A DNA stretch of 64,000 nucleotides from JBBRYW01 sp038253945 (GTDB lineage: Bacteria; Actinomycetota; Thermoleophilia; Gaiellales; Gaiellaceae): assembly GCA_038253945.1 (NCBI GenBank), contig JBBSGR010000003.1, positions 186,001-250,000 on the forward strand, in the 5' to 3' direction. A model generated the notes under the pieces. The model ran no database searches. It had not been told where the DNA came from and saw only the letters and a list, made by a program, of their open reading frames with translations. A program made the translations under genes and the position numbers. Positions within the stretch are counted from its first letter, which is position 1. Every line of letters begins with the position of its first letter. Below are positions 53,148-61,279 of the stretch, piece by piece.

Positions 53148-53313
53148 GAAGCTCCACCACTGCCGATACTCCCGCCCCCGTAGGAACCTGGCATACCAGG
53201 TGGGTGCCCTGCCGCCTTCGACCAACGGTCTCGCCGGACTCGGGCTCCCTCTCAATGAGCGTTGGTTCTACATTGAAAAGCGGAACCACGCACAGGGTCG
53301 AGCGGGGGCAGTG
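53148..53313 (-). ncRNA. Candidate structured RNA, possibly 6S RNA-like
   Basis: The minus strand can fold into one closed structure. A closing stem CACTGCC/GGCAGTG (53313-53307 with 53164-53158) continues as CCCGC/GCGGG (53306-53302 with 53175-53171). Inside are three hairpins: GCGTGGTTC/GAACC(A)ACGC (53259-53291), GCCC..GACC-GTT-GGTC..GGGC (53206-53245) and ACCTGG-TATG-CCAGGT (53186-53201). A strong GC hairpin follows at 53120-53147. The closing stem, long apical arm and small hairpin on the 3' side of the bubble recall 6S RNA, but the family is not proven. No convincing reading frame covers it. Confidence 0.5.
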
Positions 53314-53316
53314 TAG

Positions 53317-53760
53317 CTACCCGGCGTACCGCCAGTGGATGGGCTGGGTGCCGTGCACGCCCAGCAGCTTTGCGAGCTCGCCGGTGAGCTCGAACTCCTT
53401 GCCCGGGACGTACGGGCCCCGGTCGATCACCTGCGTGAGGACCGTCTTCTTGCCGTAGCGGATGAAAACCTTTACGTCGCAGGGAAGAACCGGATGGGCG
53501 ACGCCGACGCTGAGCGCCGTGATGAGATGACCGCAGGCACTTCGCCGCCCCGTCGGACGCCTCGTCGGCCCGGCGAGCGCCGAGTACCAACCGCCGCCCG
53601 GGGCCGGAACCGACTTCGGCAGGGGCCCGCTGGGCTGCGAGTCGCGCGTCGCCGCGCCCGCGACTGCTCCGACCGCCGCGAGGAGCGCGACCGCGGCGAG
53701 CGTCAACTGCCTTTGCAGAAGCCCGGCCCAGAGCTGCGGTCCTCTGACGCTAGCGCTCAT
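53317..53760 (-). CDS. RlpA-like secreted double-psi beta-barrel protein
   Basis: 147 residues from ATG at 53760. A signal/anchor helix (LTLAAVALLAAVGAVAGAAT) is followed by a short linker and the barrel: ACGHLITALSVGVAHPVLPCDVKV, VLTQVIDRGPYVPGKEFELTGELAKLLG. The DRGP motif and GHLI segment are typical of RlpA/expansin-like folds acting on peptidoglycan. The two Cys may form a disulfide. It overlaps the preceding membrane-protein gene by 11 bases. Confidence 0.75.
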   Translation of the reverse strand: MSASVRGPQLWAGLLQRQLTLAAVALLAAVGAVAGAATRDSQPSGPLPKSVPAPGGGWYSALAGPTRRPTGRRSACGHLITALSVGVAHPVLPCDVKVFIRYGKKTVLTQVIDRGPYVPGKEFELTGELAKLLGVHGTQPIHWRYAG

Positions 53761-54427
53761 CCTCGTCCCCGGAAGACACGCTCGGCGCCGTCCCTTCGGC
53801 CGCGACGGACTCGACAGGCTCCTGGCCTTCGAGCGTGCCGCCCTGCGCTCCGCTCCCATCTTCGGTGCCCTGCTCGCCGGCGCCGTCCTCGGCGACCTCT
53901 TCAGCTTGGGGCTCACTGGCGGGGTCGAGCTCGTCCAGCTCCTCGCGGCGTCGACGGCCGAACGGCCAGCGCCTGCGAGAAGGTTCCTGGGTCGGGGCAG
54001 GACCGCCCTCGAGCGGCGCCACCTCCGCGCCTGCTTGCGCCGTGCCCGGCGTCGCCGGAACCTCGATCAGCTGTTCCTCCCTCTCGGCGACGACGGAGCC
54101 GTTTGCGGGAGCGACCGCGGCGGGCTCCGCGATCTCCTCCTCGTCGACGGCGACGCCCGGCTCCGTATCGACGCCCACGAGCTCGGCGGGCTCGGGCGCA
54201 GGTACTGCAGCTGGCTCGGGAGCGGACGTGACGACCTCGAGCGGATCAACGAGCGGAGCGAACCGAGGCTGGCGGGACGCGATCAGCTCGAGCAGCGAGA
54301 CGAGCAGCCATGCACCCGCCATGACGAGCACGATCACGAGCGGGCGGACGTCGGCGATTGCCAGGCCGACGGCGACGAGGATCAGAAAGAGCGCCTCGAG
54401 TGCGAATCTGGGGCCTAGCCGTCCCAT
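53750..54427 (-). CDS. Membrane protein with long acidic tail, function unknown
   Basis: 225 residues. Two membrane helices at the N-terminus (ALEALFLILVAVGLAIA, VIVLVMAGAWLLVSLLELIA) precede about 160 residues of Glu/Ala/Pro-rich low-complexity sequence interrupted by a basic patch (RRRWPFGRRRREELDEL). The ATG follows the aspS stop by 4 bases with AGGAGG abutting it. Disordered acidic tails like this are common and not diagnostic. Its pairing with an RlpA-like protein suggests an envelope role. Confidence 0.65.
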   Translation of the reverse strand: MGRLGPRFALEALFLILVAVGLAIADVRPLVIVLVMAGAWLLVSLLELIASRQPRFAPLVDPLEVVTSAPEPAAVPAPEPAELVGVDTEPGVAVDEEEIAEPAAVAPANGSVVAEREEQLIEVPATPGTAQAGAEVAPLEGGPAPTQEPSRRRWPFGRRRREELDELDPASEPQAEEVAEDGAGEQGTEDGSGAQGGTLEGQEPVESVAAEGTAPSVSSGDEDER

Positions 54428-54431
54428 CCTC

Positions 54432-56249
54432 CTACCCGCCGGGCCGCACCGTGCGGATGCCGAGCTCGCGGAGCTGCTCGTCCGAGACGTTGGTCGGCGC
54501 GCCCGTCATCGGCTCTGATCCGCTCGACGCCTTCGGGAAGGCAACGACCTCGCGGATGTTCGGCTCGCCCGCGAGCAGCGCGAGGAAGCGGTCGAGACCC
54601 AGCGCGAAGCCGCCGTGCGGAGGGGCGCCCATCTTCATCACCTCGAGCAGGAAGCCGAACCGTTCCTCGGCCTCCTCGGCCGAGATGCCGACGACCCGAA
54701 ACACGCGCTCCTGAACCTCGCCGCGGTGGATCCGGATCGAGCCGGAGCCGAGCTCCCAGCCGTTCCAGACGAGGTCGTACGACTGGCTGATCACCGCGCC
54801 GGGATCCGTCTCGAGCAAGTCCTCGTGCCCCGGCAGCACGCCCGTGAAGAGATGGTGCTCGGCGTTCCAGCGCCGCTCGTCCTCGTCCCACTCGAAGAGC
54901 GGGAAATCGATCACCCAGAGAAACTCGTCGCGGCTCGAGTCCACGAGCCCGAGCTCGCGCCCGAGGTGGCTGCGCAGCGCGCCGAGCACACGTGCCACCC
55001 TGGCCGGCTCGTCGGCGCAGAACAAGACGGTCGACCCTGGGTCAGCACGTATGGCCTCGAGCTCGGCTTCGGACAGGAACTTCGCGATCGGCGAGCGCAC
55101 CTCGCCGTCCTCGCCGAACACGAGGTAGGCGAGACCCTTCGCGCCGCGGCCCTTGGCGAGCTCCTCGAGGCCGGCCAGCTCCGAGCGCGAGAGCTCCTGC
55201 GGTACCGTGATGCAGCGCACCGCAGGCGCCTTCGCGAAGACGCCGAACGTCGAGCCGCGCGTCAGGTCGGTCAGGTCGCGGATCTCGAGGCCGAAGCGCA
55301 GGTCGGGCTTGTCGGAGCCGAAGCGAGCCATCGCCTCCTGCCATGTGATACGCCGGAAGGGCCGCTGCGGCGGCTGCCGGCCGAGCGCCTCGAACGAGGC
55401 GACGACCGCGCCCTCCAGAACCTCGAGCACGTCCTCGCGGGTCGGGAAGGCAAGCTCGACGTCGAGCTGGCGGAACTCGAAACCACGGTCAGCGCGGAGA
55501 TCCTCGTCCCGGAAGCAGGTGGCGATCTGGTAGTAACGATCGAGCCCCGACACCATCAGAATCTGCTTGAAGAGTTGCGGCGACTGCGGCAGCGCGAAGA
55601 ACTTGCCCGGCTGCAGGCGGACGGGCACGAGGAAGTCGCGTGCTCCCTCGGGCGTCGACTTCGTCAGGCTGGGCGTCCAGACGTCGACGAAGTCGAGCGA
55701 CTCCATGTGGCCCCGGATGGCGGAGACGACCGTCGACGAGAGTCGGAGGTTGTACTGCATCTGGTCGCGCCGTAGATCGAGGTAGCGGTAGCGGAGGCGA
55801 AGCGCCTCGTCGACGCCCTCCTCGTCGAGGGCGAACGGCAGCGGCTCGCTCCGCGACTCGATCTCCAGCCGCTCGACGCGCAACTCGACCTCTCCGGTCG
55901 CCACTGCCGGGTTGATCGCGTCGGGGGCGCGGGCGACGACCTCGCCCTCCGCGACGAGGACGTACTCGTTCCGCACTGCGTGAGCGACGTCGGCCGCCTC
56001 GGGGGCAAGCTCGGGGTTGATCACGAGCTGACAGATGCCCGTGTGGTCGCGCAGGTCGACGAAGACGAGCCCGCCATGGTCGCGCCGGCGCGCCGCCCAG
56101 CCTGCGAGCTTCAGGTGGCGCCCGACGTCCTCGATCCGGACTCGGCCGCAGAGGACGTCACGCCAGGGCGCGCTGGATTCGTTCGACGAAGTCGGGCTCG
56201 GTGATGGGAAGGTTGAAATCTCGTTCCCCCTGCCTTCGAATCTCGGCAC
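54432..56249 (-). CDS. aspS: Aspartyl-tRNA synthetase
   Basis: Up to 605 residues. The OB anticodon domain is KLAGWAARRRDHGGLVFVDLRDHTGICQLV. Class II motifs are FLVPVRLQPGKFFALPQSPQLFKQILMVSG, YYQIATCFRDEDLRADRGFEFRQLDVELAF and GLDRFLALLAGEPNIREVVAFPK; a GAD domain lies between. The true N-terminus is unclear: family starts fall near WRDVLCGRV, but no ATG, GTG or TTG occurs there in frame. The only standard start (56249) overlaps hisS by 92 bases. Confidence 0.9.
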   Translation of the reverse strand: MPRFEGRGNEISTFPSPSPTSSNESSAPWRDVLCGRVRIEDVGRHLKLAGWAARRRDHGGLVFVDLRDHTGICQLVINPELAPEAADVAHAVRNEYVLVAEGEVVARAPDAINPAVATGEVELRVERLEIESRSEPLPFALDEEGVDEALRLRYRYLDLRRDQMQYNLRLSSTVVSAIRGHMESLDFVDVWTPSLTKSTPEGARDFLVPVRLQPGKFFALPQSPQLFKQILMVSGLDRYYQIATCFRDEDLRADRGFEFRQLDVELAFPTREDVLEVLEGAVVASFEALGRQPPQRPFRRITWQEAMARFGSDKPDLRFGLEIRDLTDLTRGSTFGVFAKAPAVRCITVPQELSRSELAGLEELAKGRGAKGLAYLVFGEDGEVRSPIAKFLSEAELEAIRADPGSTVLFCADEPARVARVLGALRSHLGRELGLVDSSRDEFLWVIDFPLFEWDEDERRWNAEHHLFTGVLPGHEDLLETDPGAVISQSYDLVWNGWELGSGSIRIHRGEVQERVFRVVGISAEEAEERFGFLLEVMKMGAPPHGGFALGLDRFLALLAGEPNIREVVAFPKASSGSEPMTGAPTNVSDEQLRELGIRTVRPGG

Positions 56250-57417
56250 TCAGGCTGCTCACCACGGCGGTGACGCGGGGTTTCAGCCTAGTTGCGAACT
56301 TGATCTGTCCGTTGAGCGAACGGCCGGCATAGTCGGTGTCGCAACTGATGCCCGCAGCCCGAAGCCGTTGCATCGCGCGCAGGACATCGAATCGGAGCTC
56401 ACGACTGTCGCAGACGAAGAAGACGTCGAGCCGCACGGGGTCGGCCCGGGCTCGGTCCGCGTGCTCGAGCGCGATCGACAATCGTTCGAAGCCCGCCCCG
56501 AACCCGACGCCCGGTGTGTGAGCGCCACCGATCTCCTCGATCAACCCGTCGTAGCGTCCCCCTCCGGAGAGCACGCTCTGCGCGCCGGACTCTGGACCTT
56601 CGAACTGCCACGTCGTCCGTGTGTAGTAGTCCAGCCCGCGGACGAGGGTCGGCTCCAGCTCGAAGTCCACCCCGTACAGGCCGAGATAGCTCTTGACGGA
56701 CTCGAAGTGCGCCCGGCAGGGCTCGCACAGGCCGTCGCCGATTTTCGGGGCCGCCGCGAGGATCTCCCGCACCCCGGCGGGGCGCTTGTGCAGGTCGTCC
56801 AGAACGCGAAGCGGGTTGGCTTTCGCCGTCTGCCGCACGTCGTCGTCCACGTCGGAGTCGTGCTCGCTCAGCCAGGCGCGGAGCTGCTCGAGATACCGGG
56901 GCCGACACACGGCGTCGCCGATCGAGTTGAGCTTCAGGACGTAGTCGGAGATGCCGAGCCCGCGGAGCAACGCCGCGTACAGCTCGATGATCTCCGCATC
57001 GATCGCCGGGTCGTCGCTGCCGATCGCCTCGACCGACAACTGCCAGTGCTCGCGGTAACGGCCGCGCTGCGGACGGTCGTAGCGGTACATGGACGCGATC
57101 GTGTAGAGCTTGACGGGTTGCGGCTCGCGGTGAAGGCCGTGCTCGAGGTACGCGCGGCAGATCGGCGCGGTCCCCTCCGGCCGAAGCGTGAGCGAACGGC
57201 CCCCGAGATCCTCGAAGGTGTACATCTCCTTCCGCACGATGTCGGAGCCCGCACCCGACGTCCGAACGAAGAGCTCGGTGTCCTCGAAGACCGGTGTCTG
57301 TACACGCCCGTAGCCGTAGAGGGCGCACAGTCGCTCGGCCTCCCCCATCATCCGGCGCCAGACCGCCTGCTCCGACGGGAGGATGTCGTGCGTTCCGCGC
57401 GGTGCCTCGAACCTCAC
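56158..57417 (-). CDS. hisS: Histidyl-tRNA synthetase
   Basis: 419 residues. MRFEAPRGTHDILPSEQAVWRRM, SLTLRPEGTAPICRAYLEHGL (motif 2 region), RYDRPQRGRYREHWQLSVEAIG, PTLVRGLDYYTRTTWQFEG and GGGRYDGLIEEIGGAHTPGVGFGAGFERL are all typical. The GTG start overlaps the MBL hydrolase stop by 4 bases; the MBL-hisS-aspS order is common in Gram-positive and actinobacterial genomes. Confidence 0.95.
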   Translation of the reverse strand: MRFEAPRGTHDILPSEQAVWRRMMGEAERLCALYGYGRVQTPVFEDTELFVRTSGAGSDIVRKEMYTFEDLGGRSLTLRPEGTAPICRAYLEHGLHREPQPVKLYTIASMYRYDRPQRGRYREHWQLSVEAIGSDDPAIDAEIIELYAALLRGLGISDYVLKLNSIGDAVCRPRYLEQLRAWLSEHDSDVDDDVRQTAKANPLRVLDDLHKRPAGVREILAAAPKIGDGLCEPCRAHFESVKSYLGLYGVDFELEPTLVRGLDYYTRTTWQFEGPESGAQSVLSGGGRYDGLIEEIGGAHTPGVGFGAGFERLSIALEHADRARADPVRLDVFFVCDSRELRFDVLRAMQRLRAAGISCDTDYAGRSLNGQIKFATRLKPRVTAVVSSLSAEIRRQGERDFNLPITEPDFVERIQRALA

Positions 57418-58085
57418 GGCGTCTGACTCCCCTCGGCGAGCTCGCCGGCTTCGCGGAGGCCGGCGAGGAAGGGGTTCGTCGCGAGCTCCCGGCCGAGCGT
57501 CGTCGGTGCGCCGTGGCCCGGGAGGACGACCGTGTCGGGCGGGAAGCGCTCCATCAGTAGCCGGATCGACTCGAGCAGTTGCTCGGGGTCGGCCCAGGGA
57601 AGATCGGTCCGCCCCACGCCGCCCGCGAAGAGGACGTCGCCCGAGAAGAGGGAGCCGTCGGCGTGGAAGGCCAGGTGCCCGGGCGAGTGACCTGGTACCG
57701 CAACGGTCTCGAACGAGAGCCCGGCGATGTCGAGAGTCTCGCCTCCGACCAGCGTGACGTCGGGCTCCCAGGGCCTGATTCGAATCCCGTGCTCGAAGTA
57801 GTACTCGTCAGGCCGCTCGAGCACGTCCCGCTCCGTTTCGGGCACGTAGACGGGAGCACCCGTTCCCTCGGCCAGATCCGCGACTGCTCCGATGTGATCC
57901 CAGTGGGTGTGCGTGACGAGCACGGCCGCGCAGCTGGCGCCCAAGCCCGCCAGCTCGAGACGAAGCTGTGCCGCGCCCTCGCCCGGGTCGATGATCACGG
58001 CCTCCTCGGCGTCGCGCCCGCGCCGAACGACGTAGAGGTTCTCCTGGGCCACCCCGACGACGAAACGATCGACGACGGGCTTCAT
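57414..58085 (-). CDS. MBL-fold metallo-hydrolase (glyoxalase II-like)
   Basis: 223 residues. Metal ligands: VLVTHTHWDHIGAVADLA (HxHxDH), PGHSPGHLAF, SLFSGDVLFAGGVGRTDLP and VVLPGHGAPTTLGRE. Substrate unknown; relatives hydrolyse thioesters such as S-lactoylglutathione or related mycothiol-type adducts. A -10-like TAGACT (58098-58093) precedes the ATG by 7 bases, suggesting a leaderless transcript for the MBL-hisS-aspS run. Confidence 0.88.
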   Translation of the reverse strand: MKPVVDRFVVGVAQENLYVVRRGRDAEEAVIIDPGEGAAQLRLELAGLGASCAAVLVTHTHWDHIGAVADLAEGTGAPVYVPETERDVLERPDEYYFEHGIRIRPWEPDVTLVGGETLDIAGLSFETVAVPGHSPGHLAFHADGSLFSGDVLFAGGVGRTDLPWADPEQLLESIRLLMERFPPDTVVLPGHGAPTTLGRELATNPFLAGLREAGELAEGSQTP

Positions 58086-58123
58086 CCAGTCGAGTCTAAC
58101 GGCGGCAGTTTAGGATCTCGGGT

Positions 58124-58471
58124 GTGCGAACCTGGAGCCTGCTCGAGCTGGAGACGCCGGGTGGAAGCCGCTCGCCGGTCGTCCTCCATTCGCAGGACGA
58201 GGCCCGCGCCGTCCTGATCGGCCTCGAGCCCGGCCAGTCGCTCGGCGACCATCAGGTCAAGGAGCATGCCTTCGTGCTGGTGGTCGACGGTCGCGTCCGC
58301 ATCGAGGCAGGCTCGGACTCGATCGAGGGCGGGCCCGGCACGCTCGCGCTGTTCGGGCCAGACGAGCGGCACTCCGTGTCGAGCCCGGCCGGCGCCAGGG
58401 TTCTGCTCTTCCTCGCTCCCTGGCCGGGCGAAGGCCACTACCGCGGCGACGCAAGGTCGCCTAGCTCTTAG
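58124..58471 (+). CDS. Small cupin-domain protein
   Basis: 115 residues from GTG. A single cupin barrel: ARAVLIGLEPGQSLGDHQVKEHAFVLVVDGRVRIEAG (motif 1 with G-x5-H-x-H-like residues) and GTLALFGPDERHSVSSPAGARVLLFL (motif 2). The metal site looks incomplete. Divergent from the MBL hydrolase; a TAGGAT box (58111-58116) lies 7 bases before the GTG. Its 3' end overlaps a convergent membrane-protein gene by 11 bases. Function unknown. Confidence 0.75.
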   Translation: MRTWSLLELETPGGSRSPVVLHSQDEARAVLIGLEPGQSLGDHQVKEHAFVLVVDGRVRIEAGSDSIEGGPGTLALFGPDERHSVSSPAGARVLLFLAPWPGEGHYRGDARSPSS

Positions 58472-58898
58472 CGGCGCCGCGTCGCCCTGTGGATCGCTCG
58501 CCCCGCTGACGCCCGAAACGGCGATACATCGTCCTGTCGATCAGGTAGGTGAACGGGACGAAGATCGTCAGCATCCAGAGCGTCACGAGCACGCTGGCGC
58601 TCAGCGCCGATCCTCGGTTGAGCAACGCGATCGTCAGAAACATGAACGGCGCGAAGATCGCCGACCGCTTGATGGCGCGGCTCCACGAGGGAGGCTCGAT
58701 GTTCCGCCCCGAGCGCCCGCGCACCGGGGTGCTGGCTCGACCGTTCCCCCCGCTTCTCGCGGGCTTCCGGTCCGGCTTCGCCGTCCTAGCCTCGTCGGGA
58801 TCGACGTCGAGCTCATGCCCCTCGCCGTCCACGTAGACGTACTCGTACTCGTGACGACGCTCCTTCTCGCGTCGGCGGCGCTGCTTCCTCGAAGGCAT
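58461..58898 (-). CDS. Membrane protein with basic N-terminus, function unknown
   Basis: 145 residues. A highly basic start (MPSRKQRRRREKERRHEYEYVYV) and a linker rich in Arg/Gly precede two membrane helices (IFAPFMFLTIALLNRG, VLVTLWMLTIFVPFTYLIDRTMYRRF), then a basic tail. No catalytic motif visible and no family recognised. It lies 11 bases downstream of hutI. Confidence 0.6.
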   Translation of the reverse strand: MPSRKQRRRREKERRHEYEYVYVDGEGHELDVDPDEARTAKPDRKPARSGGNGRASTPVRGRSGRNIEPPSWSRAIKRSAIFAPFMFLTIALLNRGSALSASVLVTLWMLTIFVPFTYLIDRTMYRRFGRQRGERSTGRRGAAKS

Positions 58899-58909
58899 CG
58901 CCGTCTAGC

Positions 58910-60127
58910 CTACCGAGGTCGTCCGGCCACGACGACGCCGGAGACCACCGGACCGCCCAGGTGGTACGCGAGGTAACGCCAGTCGGGGGCTTCGAGGAGA
59001 ACGACATCGGCGTCGAAGCCGGGTGCGAGGCGCCCCTTGCGGTCCGCTCGCCCGAGGACGTGGGCCGCGTTGACAGTGCAGGCCGCGAGCGCCTCCGCCG
59101 GCGAGAGGCCGAGCTGCGTGCACGCGAGCGAGCAGACGAGCGGCAGGCTCTCGCAGAACGCGCTGCCCGGGTTGAAGTCGGTCGCGAGCGCCACCGCAGC
59201 CCCGGCGTCGACGAGGGCGCGGGCCGGCGGCATCGGACGGCCGAGGAAGAGCGCGCTCGCCGGCAGGAGCACGCCGACCACGGCGCTGGCTGCCAGTGCC
59301 CGCACGCCTTCCTGCCCGGTTGCCTCGAGATGGTCGATCGAGCGCGCTTCCAGCTCGGCCGCCAGCGGGATCGCCCCCATTTCCGTGAACTGGTCGCCGT
59401 GCAAGCGCAAGGCGAGCCCTGCCGCCCCGCACGCCTCGAGGTAGCGGCGCGCTTGCACGGCGTCGAACGCGCCCTGCTCGAGGAAGACGTCGGCAGCCTC
59501 GGCGACCCGCGCGGCCTCCGGGAGGACCCCGGAGAGCGCGAAGTCGAGGTAGCTGTCGGCGTCCGGAAACTCCGGCGGCACCGCATGGGCGCCGAGCCAG
59601 GTCGCAGCTCCACCGGCCGCCCGGACGACTCGAAGAGACGCGAGCTCCGTCTCCCGATCGAGCCCGTAGCCCGACTTCGCCTCCCAGGTGGTCGTCCCGG
59701 CCGCCAGCATCCAGCGCCGATGCTCGAGCAGCGCGTCGTGCAGCTCGGGCTCGGTCGCAGCCCGGGTCGCCCGGACCGTCGAGAGGATCCCGCCGCCGGC
59801 GGCGTGCAGCTCCTCGTAGGTCGCGCCACCGGCCCGCAGGGAGAACTCCTCTACCCGGTCGCCGGCGAAGCAGGCGTGTGTGTGGCAGTCGACGAGGCCC
59901 GGAATCGCGCAGCGACCACTCCCGTCCAGCTCATCCACCTCTCCACTCACCGGCCCCAGATCACGCATCCGACCAACCGAGACGATTCGGCTGTCCCGGC
60001 ACAGGACGTACGCGTCCTCGAGCACCTCGACCCGGCCGAGATCGGCGCCCCGAAGCGGCGCCGATCTGCCCGCCGGCGTCGCGAGCTGGGCGAGGTCTCG
60101 GAGGAGGATCGAGCCCACGGCGGGCAC
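58910..60127 (-). CDS. hutI: Imidazolonepropionase
   Basis: 405 residues. An amidohydrolase of histidine degradation: IPGLVDCHTHACFAGDRVEEFSLRAGGATYEEL (metal HxH), TTTWEAKSGYGLDRETEL, AHAVPPEF, LRLHGDQFTEMGAIPLAAEL, SIDHLEATGQEGV, VALATDFNPGSAFCESLPL. It converts 4-imidazolone-5-propionate to N-formimino-glutamate. The next hut gene (hutU) lies 3 kb upstream on the same strand, separated by an accessory segment. Confidence 0.95.
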   Translation of the reverse strand: MPAVGSILLRDLAQLATPAGRSAPLRGADLGRVEVLEDAYVLCRDSRIVSVGRMRDLGPVSGEVDELDGSGRCAIPGLVDCHTHACFAGDRVEEFSLRAGGATYEELHAAGGGILSTVRATRAATEPELHDALLEHRRWMLAAGTTTWEAKSGYGLDRETELASLRVVRAAGGAATWLGAHAVPPEFPDADSYLDFALSGVLPEAARVAEAADVFLEQGAFDAVQARRYLEACGAAGLALRLHGDQFTEMGAIPLAAELEARSIDHLEATGQEGVRALAASAVVGVLLPASALFLGRPMPPARALVDAGAAVALATDFNPGSAFCESLPLVCSLACTQLGLSPAEALAACTVNAAHVLGRADRKGRLAPGFDADVVLLEAPDWRYLAYHLGGPVVSGVVVAGRPR

Positions 60128-60153
60128 GTTAGCCCCTTCCCCGCGGGGTGGCC

Positions 60154-60328
60154 CTAGCGACCGATCGCCTCGGCGAAGAGCGGCGCAGCCGAGACAACGT
60201 CATTCTTTCTGAGAACTCGACAGGCTGGGTCTCGATCGAGTCCGTGACGATCAAACGGTCGATCGGGCTCCGATCGAGGCGCTCCATCGATCCTTCCGCG
60301 AAGACGCCGTGCGTGACGCCAGCGGTAA
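60154..60328 (-). pseudogene. Fragment of ribose-phosphate pyrophosphokinase (prs) C-terminus, frameshifted
   Basis: The minus strand encodes FTAGVTHGVFAEGSMERL and SPIDRLIVTDSIE, then a frameshift near 60205, then NDVVSAAPLFAEAIGR and a stop. Together these match the last 55-60 residues of PRPP synthetase (VTHGVF..., ...LVVTDTI..., ...SVAPLFAEAI). No upstream part is present; vapBC begins 40 bases away. Confidence 0.65.
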
Positions 60329-60366
60329 AGCTAGGCCCTGGGATCGGTCGCAAACCCTGCGGAGCG

Positions 60367-60777
60367 TCAGCGTTCCGAGTTTGCGAGAGCTGTCGCGACT
60401 TCACCGGCCAACGAGATGATGAGGTCGTCGTCCGTGATCAGTGGCGTCGTGCGCGCTTCGGCGAGGGCAACGTAGGCTGCGTCGTATGCGGTAAGGCCGC
60501 GCGCCGTCCAGGACGCGATACGCGCCAATTCGGGCTCCTCGAATTCGAAGCCGAGCTCGTCAAGCGCGACGGCGAGCTCGACAAGTGCGTCTTCGCCCCA
60601 CTGCCAGCGGCGCCCCGCAACGTTGACGATCTCGAGACGCAGAAGCGGCGGCGCCACCACAGCGAGCCGACCCGCCTCGAACGTCGCGCGCAGCGAACGT
60701 GCAGGATCAAGGTGCCTTTCCCCGTCGGCGCGGAACCACTTCAAGACGACCGAGGCATCGAGGACGACCTCGGTCAC
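60367..60777 (-). CDS. vapC: PIN-domain toxin (VapC family)
   Basis: 136 residues from GTG, overlapping the antitoxin stop by 4 bases. PIN ribonuclease acidic residues: VVLDASVVLKWF (first Asp), LLRLEIVNV (Glu), LTAYDAAYVALAEA and LITDDDLI (Asp). VapC toxins cleave specific RNAs and are neutralised by the co-transcribed antitoxin. Confidence 0.88.
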   Translation of the reverse strand: MTEVVLDASVVLKWFRADGERHLDPARSLRATFEAGRLAVVAPPLLRLEIVNVAGRRWQWGEDALVELAVALDELGFEFEEPELARIASWTARGLTAYDAAYVALAEARTTPLITDDDLIISLAGEVATALANSER

Positions 60778-61019
60778 CGAGCGTCGCGTTCCGCCCGGAT
60801 CGCGCGCGTTGAGTCTTCTGTGGCGCCGTCCGCGAAGAGCTCGTCGAGGCGAGCGAGCGCACGCCGCACTGCGGGGGTCATGCCAGGGCCGCCCGAGCGA
60901 GCCACATCCCGTTCTGCCAGCTCGGCGAGATAGGCGCTGCGAGACAGGCCGCGGGACTGCGCGATTCGATCGACCCGGCGCAGGAGCGGGTCGTTCAGCG
61001 AAACGAGAACCTTGGTCAC
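60774..61019 (-). CDS. vapB: Ribbon-helix-helix antitoxin (VapB-like)
   Basis: 81 residues from GTG. An RHH DNA-binding start (VTKVLVSLNDPLLRRVDRIAQ, GLSRSAYLAELAERD) precedes a C-terminal toxin-binding tail ending RAIRAERDAR. GTG at 61019 coincides with the predicted transcript start (TATCCT -10 ends 6 bases upstream). The palindrome GGATAT-CCAGT-ATATCC overlaps the promoter, fitting autorepression by the antitoxin/toxin complex. Confidence 0.82.
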   Translation of the reverse strand: MTKVLVSLNDPLLRRVDRIAQSRGLSRSAYLAELAERDVARSGGPGMTPAVRRALARLDELFADGATEDSTRAIRAERDAR

Positions 61020-61156
61020 GACCCTAGGATATCCAGTATATCCCCATTGGTCAAACCCGCCCTGAGGGCCGGCGCGCCGAAGAGGACGTGATAGGCCTGG
61101 TACGTCGCCTCGGCGGAGAAGCCGGCTTCGCGCGACCGTCCAAGGAGCAAGTCCAT
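61016..61156 (-). pseudogene. Possible C-terminal remnant of a TetR-family regulator
   Basis: The minus strand reads MDLLLGRSREAGFSAEATYQAYHVLFG, resembling the ligand-domain segment of TetR/AcrR regulators (LREAGFSxExAxxAYxxL). The DNA-binding half is absent and the end runs into the vapBC promoter. It lies upstream of, and divergent from, the quinone-oxidoreductase gene, a typical TetR position. Confidence 0.4.
61026..61054 (-). promoter_or_regulatory. vapBC promoter with overlapping operator palindrome
   Basis: TTGACC (61054-61049), a 17-base spacer and TATCCT (61031-61026), with the GTG of vapB 6 bases later. The perfect inverted repeat GGATAT-N5-ATATCC (61027-61043) covers the -10 box and spacer. 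Confidence 0.6.
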
Positions 61157-61279
61157 GTATCGCAGCCGTGCTGGGCGGACGCGTCCGGGCGACATCGGCA
61201 ATCGTGCACGACCACGGGTGCCGGCGGAGAGCTTTGTGCACGGAGATCGCGCTCTTACACTTTGCGAAGGAGAGGTGAT

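Noticed and set aside
53056..53289. 77-codon minus-strand frame between mnmA and the RlpA-like gene
   Set aside because: It covers the candidate structured RNA, has no recognisable domain and its base pairing is better explained by RNA structure.
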